Shown piece by piece: positions 55,759 to 59,958 of a DNA stretch of 59,958 bases (the first letter of the stretch is position 1; every line of letters begins with the position of its first letter). Position numbers and translations under genes: made by a program. Source of the stretch: a virus; the IMG/VR virus record IMGVR_UViG_3300014827_000001, positions 1 to 59,958 of that record; one strand, written 5' to 3'. The notes under the pieces are model-generated. The model was not told where the DNA came from, made no database searches, and was given only the letters and a program-made list of their open reading frames with translations.

Positions 55759-55788
55759 TTTACATACCCTCGTGGACGGGTGTACTGT
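55759..55788 (+). promoter_or_regulatory. Early promoter with operator
   Basis: TTTACA (55759-55764), 18 bp, TACTGT (55783-55788). ACCCTCGTGGACGGGTGT (55766-55783) matches the 18 bp palindrome at 15 positions. It drives the genes from 55828 onward. Confidence 0.68.
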
Positions 55789-55827
55789 CAGAACATAAGC
55801 ACTCAACCACACAACAAGGAGCACATC

Positions 55828-56091
55828 ATGAGCAGCGCACCAGCCATCACCATCACCAATGAGTTCGTCATCGACCACGCATCCCTCGGCTACGACGCCT
55901 ACCACGACTGGGACTCCGAACAGCAGGCCGCATTCCTCGCCGCATTCGCCACCGAACTCCGCAACGCCATGCGCTTCGACGGCATCATGCAGGTCCACTA
56001 CATCAACGAGGCACTCCGCAAAGACCACCGCGACCTCGCCGCCGTCCGCTGGCTCAACGACCAGCTCACCGACTACCTGCAGGAAGGCTAA
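55828..56091 (+). CDS. Unknown protein, 87 aa
   Basis: ATG 55828 with AGGAG 7 nt upstream; an in-frame ATG at 55780 lies in the promoter. Helical, with EQQAAFLAAFATELRNAMRF. First gene behind the operator-bearing promoter, so probably early and repressed in the prophage. No family recognised. Confidence 0.72.
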   Translation: MSSAPAITITNEFVIDHASLGYDAYHDWDSEQQAAFLAAFATELRNAMRFDGIMQVHYINEALRKDHRDLAAVRWLNDQLTDYLQEG

Positions 56092-56095
56092 GGCC

Positions 56096-56323
56096 ATGAG
56101 CAAACAACTGACCACCTGGGCCGGAGACCACCCCGAGGAAGCAGAAGCCCAGCTGGCCAAGGCACACATCGAAATCGCCCCACTCCTCCGCTGCATCAAC
56201 GAGGACATCCACGAGTTCGAGAGTGGTGTGTGCCTGATCTGCGAGGCCGAGGATGAGGACTACGAGCCCACCGATGCACAGATTCCAGGCACTTACGAAA
56301 TCGGGAAGGCAGTAGCAGCATGA
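56096..56323 (+). CDS. Unknown acidic protein, 75 aa
   Basis: ATG 56096 follows AGGAAGG. Contains one CLIC motif and a very acidic C-terminus (CEAEDEDYEPTD). ATGA overlap with the next gene. Confidence 0.68.
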   Translation: MSKQLTTWAGDHPEEAEAQLAKAHIEIAPLLRCINEDIHEFESGVCLICEAEDEDYEPTDAQIPGTYEIGKAVAA

Positions 56324-56673
56324 GCGCTTGCCAGAACTGTGGACACCCCGCGTCCCATCACGAAGAGGCCGCGTGCTGGACCAAAGGCGACGGCAAGGAA
56401 TGCGCCGACTGGGCGGACATGGCGTGCTTTTGCCCCGAATACATGCTGAGCAAGACCATGGCCGAAGTGATACGCGAGGAACTGCGCAAGGGTAGCTACC
56501 AGATGCCCGGCGACACGCTCCCGTACGAGACGCAGGCCAACGCGATTGCTGCCCACCTCACGGCTGCGGGGTTTGGGTTGGTGGCCGACGCGTTCGAGGA
56601 GGGCGTATTTGCCTGCGTCACTGCCGTTGCTACCGACGTAGCGCCCATCAACCCCTACCGTGCCACTGGGTAA
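56320..56673 (+). CDS. Zinc-binding protein, 117 aa
   Basis: SACQNCGHPASHH at the start with CWTKGD...CADW and CFCPEY later make a Cys/His-rich N-terminal zinc region. The C-terminal 60 residues are helical. Seen in actinophages as an unknown early protein; function not established. Confidence 0.68.
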   Translation: MSACQNCGHPASHHEEAACWTKGDGKECADWADMACFCPEYMLSKTMAEVIREELRKGSYQMPGDTLPYETQANAIAAHLTAAGFGLVADAFEEGVFACVTAVATDVAPINPYRATG

Positions 56674-56776
56674 ATCCTGCGCAAAACCTGCGCTACTAAC
56701 CGGTAGGCACAGGATTACCGTCACATGTCCATATATCTCACAGTTCATCTATCTATTTGAAGAAAGGTCTCATACG

Positions 56777-56983
56777 ATGCTCACACAGCAGTTGGTTGAA
56801 GCTCTTACAACAGAGCGAAAACGACAGGGTCTCACCCAGAAACAGGTTGCTGAGCGGATGGGAGCACACCCCCATTTCGTGCAAATCTTTGAATATCAGA
56901 AACGGGAGCCAAAGTTAACAACAATCGAGCGTTATGCCAAGGCGCTTGGGGTAATTTTGGAGTTCTCCTTCAGCAATCAGTAG
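56777..56983 (+). CDS. XRE-family HTH protein, repressor candidate
   Basis: 68 residues from ATG 56777 (AAGG 8 nt upstream; a longer frame begins inside the previous gene). QGLTQKQVAERMGAHPHFVQ (17-36) is a Cro/cI-type helix-turn-helix, with a fourth helix after it. It has no dimerisation domain beyond the HTH. It is the only classical repressor-like protein in the genome, so it may bind the 18 bp palindrome. Confidence 0.78.
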   Translation: MLTQQLVEALTTERKRQGLTQKQVAERMGAHPHFVQIFEYQKREPKLTTIERYAKALGVILEFSFSNQ

Positions 56984-56998
56984 TGGGGACATACATAA

Positions 56999-57187
56999 AT
57001 GGGCCGTTTCAGCGTAGGTCAGTCAGTCTGGATTTCACCGGGTCTCAGCGGTGAATATGTCATCGAGGATGAGGCAATCATCGTGGATGACCTGGAGGAT
57101 GGCTACATTGTCCTTCAGGAATCGGAGCTGATGCCATCTCATGGCATGGGGCATTTCGTACAGGACAGAGAAGTCTTGACGTGGTGA
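56999..57187 (+). CDS. Unknown protein, 62 aa
   Basis: Opens GRFSVGQSVWISPGLSGEYV, a KOW/SH3-like beta barrel pattern, and lies 15 bp after the HTH gene. GGGGA upstream of the ATG. Followed by a terminator. Possibly a partner of the HTH protein. Confidence 0.62.
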   Translation: MGRFSVGQSVWISPGLSGEYVIEDEAIIVDDLEDGYIVLQESELMPSHGMGHFVQDREVLTW

Positions 57188-57206
57188 CCTGACAGCCTGC
57201 GGAGAG

Positions 57207-57247
57207 GGGCCGGGTGCTTAGGCATTCGGCCCTTTTTCATGCCCAAA
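57207..57247 (+). terminator. Rho-independent terminator
   Basis: GGGCCG (57207-57212) pairs with CGGCCC (57237-57242), followed by TTTTT (57243-57247). Confidence 0.85.
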
Positions 57248-57252
57248 AGCCC

Positions 57253-57281
57253 TTGTCCAAGAGTGTGTATAGCTGTAGTCT
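57253..57281 (+). promoter_or_regulatory. Promoter of the helicase operon
   Basis: TTGTCC (57253-57258), 17 bp, TAGTCT (57276-57281). The spacer contains CAAGAGTGT, close to one half of the 18 bp palindrome, but no second half. It lies right after the terminator and drives genes 57322 to 340 of the circle. Confidence 0.55.
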
Positions 57282-57321
57282 GTTGGTTACAGATACAGCC
57301 ATACAGACCCGAGGGGGAGCA

Positions 57322-57621
57322 ATGAGTGTTGATCTAGAAGTTGGGCTCGATTGGGAGCTGCTGACCAGTGAAATGGAAGCGCCACACTGCGAGTCACCGC
57401 ACCATGTACGATTCCAAGGCGACTCCCACGATGATGGCCCCGCCACCCACTACATGCTGATCGGCCATGGCTGTTATGGCCCTGTCGGGCAGGTGATCCC
57501 AGTCTGTGTCTCCTACGTCGCCCACTGGACCAGAGACCAAAGGATAGTTTTCTGCTCTCACTGTGGCCTCATTCTAGGCAAAGAGGAATTGAACAAAGTC
57601 CTCGGCCCCATCAACGCATAA
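57322..57621 (+). CDS. Unknown zinc-ribbon-like protein, 99 aa
   Basis: Start at ATG 57322 because GGGGAG stands just before it; a longer frame would begin before the promoter. Cys and His pairs near residues 20-25 and FCSHCGLIL near the end can form a zinc ribbon. No family recognised. Confidence 0.66.
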   Translation: MSVDLEVGLDWELLTSEMEAPHCESPHHVRFQGDSHDDGPATHYMLIGHGCYGPVGQVIPVCVSYVAHWTRDQRIVFCSHCGLILGKEELNKVLGPINA

Positions 57622-57645
57622 CCACCACACACTAAGGAGCACACA

Positions 57646-57876
57646 ATGAGCGCAACCAAGAAACGTGATCGTGTTATCGGACGCCTTTACTGGGACCCCA
57701 CACACCCGTCCCCATGGATGACTTTCGCCCACAAGACGGACTACCAGAAGTGGGCCACCGCAGTCCGTAAGGCCCGTCCCGGCACCAAGACGGAGTGGGA
57801 CTACATCGACCTCTGCTGGACTGCGGACGCCATGCTCAAGAGCATCCAGTGGGATGCAAAGGAGGGACAGTCATGA
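57646..57876 (+). CDS. Unknown protein, 76 aa
   Basis: AAGGAG 7 nt before the ATG. Trp-rich (GRLYWDPTHPSPWMTF) and basic. ATGA overlap with the next gene. No family recognised. Confidence 0.68.
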   Translation: MSATKKRDRVIGRLYWDPTHPSPWMTFAHKTDYQKWATAVRKARPGTKTEWDYIDLCWTADAMLKSIQWDAKEGQS

Positions 57877-58019
57877 GCAACCACAACCCCATCGAAATCA
57901 CCGGGAACATCATCGTCCACCACCCCAGCAAGAAGCAGGCCGAGGTCATCATCATCATCTTCGTGCCCTCCAAGGACTTTGGCAGTTCTTGGAGCACCGA
58001 GCTGCCCATAGCGGCATGA
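57873..58019 (+). CDS. Unknown protein, 48 aa
   Basis: Bracketed by ATGA overlaps on both sides, which fixes both ends. A run of branched residues (EVIIIIFVP) is a beta strand or short membrane segment. No family recognised. Confidence 0.62.
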   Translation: MSNHNPIEITGNIIVHHPSKKQAEVIIIIFVPSKDFGSSWSTELPIAA

Positions 58020-58309
58020 GCGCCATCTTCGATCTGGCCAGCAGGCAGTGGGCCGACATGCGCTCCGAGTACGAACGGTACGTGGAGGCTGCCTACAACA
58101 AGGCTCTGGAAGCCACAGGGGGAGTGCTGGTCAACGCCGAGGGCAGGGCCAAGCACATTGACGGCTATGACCTGTTCAGTGGCCCTGCTATCCGCGCGTA
58201 CCGCTACGCCAGTGAGGAACTGACCGACTACTGGGGACACAATCCGAGGATGACCATGCTCTACTTTGAGCAGCAATGGGTGGACGGCCACCTGGAGGTG
58301 GCAGCGTAA
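58016..58309 (+). CDS. Unknown protein, 97 aa
   Basis: ATG 58016 overlaps the previous stop; the TAA overlaps the helicase ATG (TAATG). Helical with many Tyr and Arg residues (RSEYERYVEAAYNKALEA). It is made in step with the helicase. No family recognised. Confidence 0.68.
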   Translation: MSAIFDLASRQWADMRSEYERYVEAAYNKALEATGGVLVNAEGRAKHIDGYDLFSGPAIRAYRYASEELTDYWGHNPRMTMLYFEQQWVDGHLEVAA

Positions 58310-59706
58310 TGCTGGATAAGTGGATTCCGCGCCCGGATCAAGCTGCTGCCATCGCAGATGTCTTGGAAGACAAGCGTCACCTCTGCCGAGCGGAACGCGG
58401 TGCGGGCAAGACCTTGATCGGTGTTGAAGCCGTCCTCCAGAGCGGTGCAGCAGTGGCCCTGATTGTAGGGCCTCTCAACACCCGATCAGGCTGGGAGACT
58501 ACCTTCGAGCGGCAGTCAGGTGGTACCACACGATTCCGGGTCATCGACAGCACCAAGGACGGCAAGATCGCGTTTCAGGAGCTGGCCGAGGGTGCCAAAG
58601 GCGTCTACTTCATGGGCTGGACACGGTTCCGTATGTACGGCTGGAAGCCTATGCCCATCGACTTCATCATCTACGATGAGGTCCACGCGGGCCAGAACCG
58701 CAAGACAGGCACACACACCGCCATGAAGTCCGCGCTCCACATCCCGTACCACCTTGGCCTGTCCGCCACGCTCTCCGGCAACAAGGTGGAGGGTCAGTGG
58801 GCCATTCAGCACTGCTTCTGGTCGGATAAGGAAATCACCCCCGCGTACTGGCCGTGGGTTAGCAAGTTCCTGAACACCACACTTGATCCCTACCAAGGCA
58901 AGAAGATCAATGGGGAACGTGTGCCGGGAACTGTCTGGGCCGTGCTGCCCTCCAAGTCTGCCTTTGCCAGCCCGTTCCAAGCAGAGCCGATCATCTACAA
59001 CATTGAGGTTGATCTGCTTCCGGCCCAGCGCAAGGTCTATGACCGCTTCGAGAAGGAGGCTGTTGCCTGGCTCGGGGAGCGCCCGCTGGTGGCTGATCTT
59101 CCCGCCGTTCACCTGCTGAGGCTCAGGCAGATTTGCCTCGCTGTCCCGTCCATCAGGGACGTGTGGAAGACCATTGACGGCGAGGAGGTGCTGGTTGAGG
59201 AGGTCTACTTCGAGGACGATGCCAAGTCCACCAAGGCCGATGCCGTCATTGAAGTTCTCTCAGACATCTATGTGGTCAAGCCTGAGCCGGTCCTGATCTT
59301 CACCCACAGCCGCAAGTACGCCACGATGCTGACCAAACGCCTGCAGGCCAAGGGCTACAACGCACGCCAGTTCATCGGGGGCATGTCCCGTGAGGAGCGC
59401 GACTGGAAGCTGGAAGCGTTCGGCACCGAGTACGACATTCTGGTGGCCACTGTTGCCTCCATCGGGACTGGAACGGATGGGTTACAGGATGTGTGCAACA
59501 TCGAGTTCTGGGTCTCCCTTGACGATAACCGTCTGGTCAATAAGCAGGCTCTGGGCAGGCTCTCCCGCCCCGGCCAGAAGAAGACCGTGCTTCGGTACAA
59601 CTTCCTTGCCCGCAACACGGTAGAGGTCAAGAGGCTGGCACAGATGACCTCGGACCAAGAGCAGCTTGACCAGTCATACCACTATGACGTGGAGAGTGTG
59701 TCATGA
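58309..59706 (+). CDS. SNF2-like superfamily 2 helicase
   Basis: 465 residues from ATG 58309. Motif I AERGAGKT (about 29-36), motif II IIYDEVHAG, motif III LSAT, a second RecA domain with PVLIFTHSRKYA, motif V VASIGTGTDGLQ and motif VI QALGRLSRPGQ. It lacks extra domains, so it resembles the small SNF2-like helicases of actinophages that work in replication or repair. Its end is duplicated at the left contig end, where one residue differs. Confidence 0.92.
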   Translation: MLDKWIPRPDQAAAIADVLEDKRHLCRAERGAGKTLIGVEAVLQSGAAVALIVGPLNTRSGWETTFERQSGGTTRFRVIDSTKDGKIAFQELAEGAKGVYFMGWTRFRMYGWKPMPIDFIIYDEVHAGQNRKTGTHTAMKSALHIPYHLGLSATLSGNKVEGQWAIQHCFWSDKEITPAYWPWVSKFLNTTLDPYQGKKINGERVPGTVWAVLPSKSAFASPFQAEPIIYNIEVDLLPAQRKVYDRFEKEAVAWLGERPLVADLPAVHLLRLRQICLAVPSIRDVWKTIDGEEVLVEEVYFEDDAKSTKADAVIEVLSDIYVVKPEPVLIFTHSRKYATMLTKRLQAKGYNARQFIGGMSREERDWKLEAFGTEYDILVATVASIGTGTDGLQDVCNIEFWVSLDDNRLVNKQALGRLSRPGQKKTVLRYNFLARNTVEVKRLAQMTSDQEQLDQSYHYDVESVS

Positions 59707-59921
59707 GCTGCCCCGCCTGCCGATTCCCCGTAGCCGAGGATCAGCCACAGATGCGCGTCCACATAGGCGTCACGCAGGACGCAGACGGTTACATGGTCGA
59801 TCTGCTCCCCACCTTCCACCGGCCATGCGCCGCCTCTTACCTGATAGCCAAGGGCCGCGCCAAGACCGAAGCGCTCAGGGTCAGTAGGCCCACGCGGTGG
59901 CTCGAAGAATTGGCTGCCTAA
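59703..59921 (+). CDS. Small cysteine-containing protein (second terminal copy)
   Basis: Identical in sequence to the gene at 122-340 and present twice only because of the terminal repeat. In the circular genome there is one copy, coupled to the helicase by ATGA. Confidence 0.75.
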   Translation: MSCPACRFPVAEDQPQMRVHIGVTQDADGYMVDLLPTFHRPCAASYLIAKGRAKTEALRVSRPTRWLEELAA

Positions 59922-59927
59922 AAGGTA

Positions 59928-59957
59928 TTGACACTCGCCCACGACTGTCTGTAAGTT
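59928..59957 (+). promoter_or_regulatory. Second copy of the 347-376 promoter
   Basis: TTGACA (59928-59933) and the operator ACACTCGCCCACGACTGT (59931-59948) repeat the left-end promoter; the last -10 bases run into the contig end. Confidence 0.7.
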
Positions 59958-59958
59958 C

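Larger units (their letters stand above)
59582..59957. repeat. Right copy of terminal direct repeat
   Basis: This is the second copy of the 376 bp repeat at the left end. The single internal mismatch changes a codon near the helicase C-terminus (His here, Asn in the left copy), so the two ends were built from slightly different reads or strains. Confidence 0.93.

Noticed and set aside
10-59950. CRISPR array or insertion sequence
   Set aside because: No regularly spaced direct repeats of 20-40 bp and no transposase-like gene are visible.

Overview
The window is one essentially complete genome of a temperate, tailed, siphovirus-type bacteriophage of a high-GC actinobacterium. This is inferred from a WhiB-like regulator, a large serine integrase, a LysM amidase endolysin, a Cas4-like exonuclease with a Sak4-like ATPase, a family A DNA polymerase, GC-rich codons and TANNNT -10 elements; Arthrobacter or a related Micrococcales host is a guess. 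Positions 1-376 recur at 59582-59957 with one mismatch, so the contig is circular or terminally redundant with a unique length near 59,581 bp. The first gene fragment is the tail of the helicase gene that ends at 59706.

Layout. (1) 54178 rightward through the contig ends to 12064, + strand: early and replication genes. They run from small unknown proteins and an XRE-type HTH protein through an SNF2-like helicase, WhiB-like protein, Cas4-like nuclease, Sak4-like ATPase, HNH endonuclease, ssDNA-binding candidate, primase-helicase, DUF3310 protein, DNA polymerase and RuvC-like resolvase. A strong terminator at 12090-12123 separates this from the convergent late genes. (2) 12137-40951, - strand, read right to left: terminase, portal, NlpC/P60-like protein, protease/scaffold, capsid, connectors, two paralogous tail tube proteins, frameshifted tail chaperones, tape measure, minor tail proteins, amidase, holin and a phosphoesterase. 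(3) 40994-41801, - strand: a separate unit with a 39-residue peptide and a dense structured RNA region holding three tRNA-like T-arm elements. (4) 41834-43237, +: serine integrase, followed by a 415 bp barrier of five hairpins and a candidate attP. (5) 43663-49383, -: many small, tightly overlapping unknown genes with a 2H phosphoesterase, an adenine methyltransferase and a glutaredoxin-like protein. (6) 49384-50287: about 900 bp without genes, AT-rich and repeat-rich. (7) 50288-53751, -: a module of tiny genes with visibly lower GC.

How it fits together. Early + strand promoters use TTGACA-like -35, an 18 bp spacer and TANNNT. Three of them, plus the - strand promoter at 52125, carry variants of one 18 bp palindrome (ACACTCGTGCACGAGTGT), which is a good candidate phage operator. 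Late - strand gaps instead carry an extended -10 motif (TGRTAGAAT-like) with no obvious -35. At several gaps this -10 lies inside the 5' arm or loop of a hairpin whose 3' arm is next to the Shine-Dalgarno of the following gene. Read-through RNA would then be folded at the start site, while RNA begun at the local promoter would not. That arrangement, and the tRNA-like RNA unit beside the integrase, are the two most unusual things seen here. All functional calls rest on motif recognition by eye; no database search was run.
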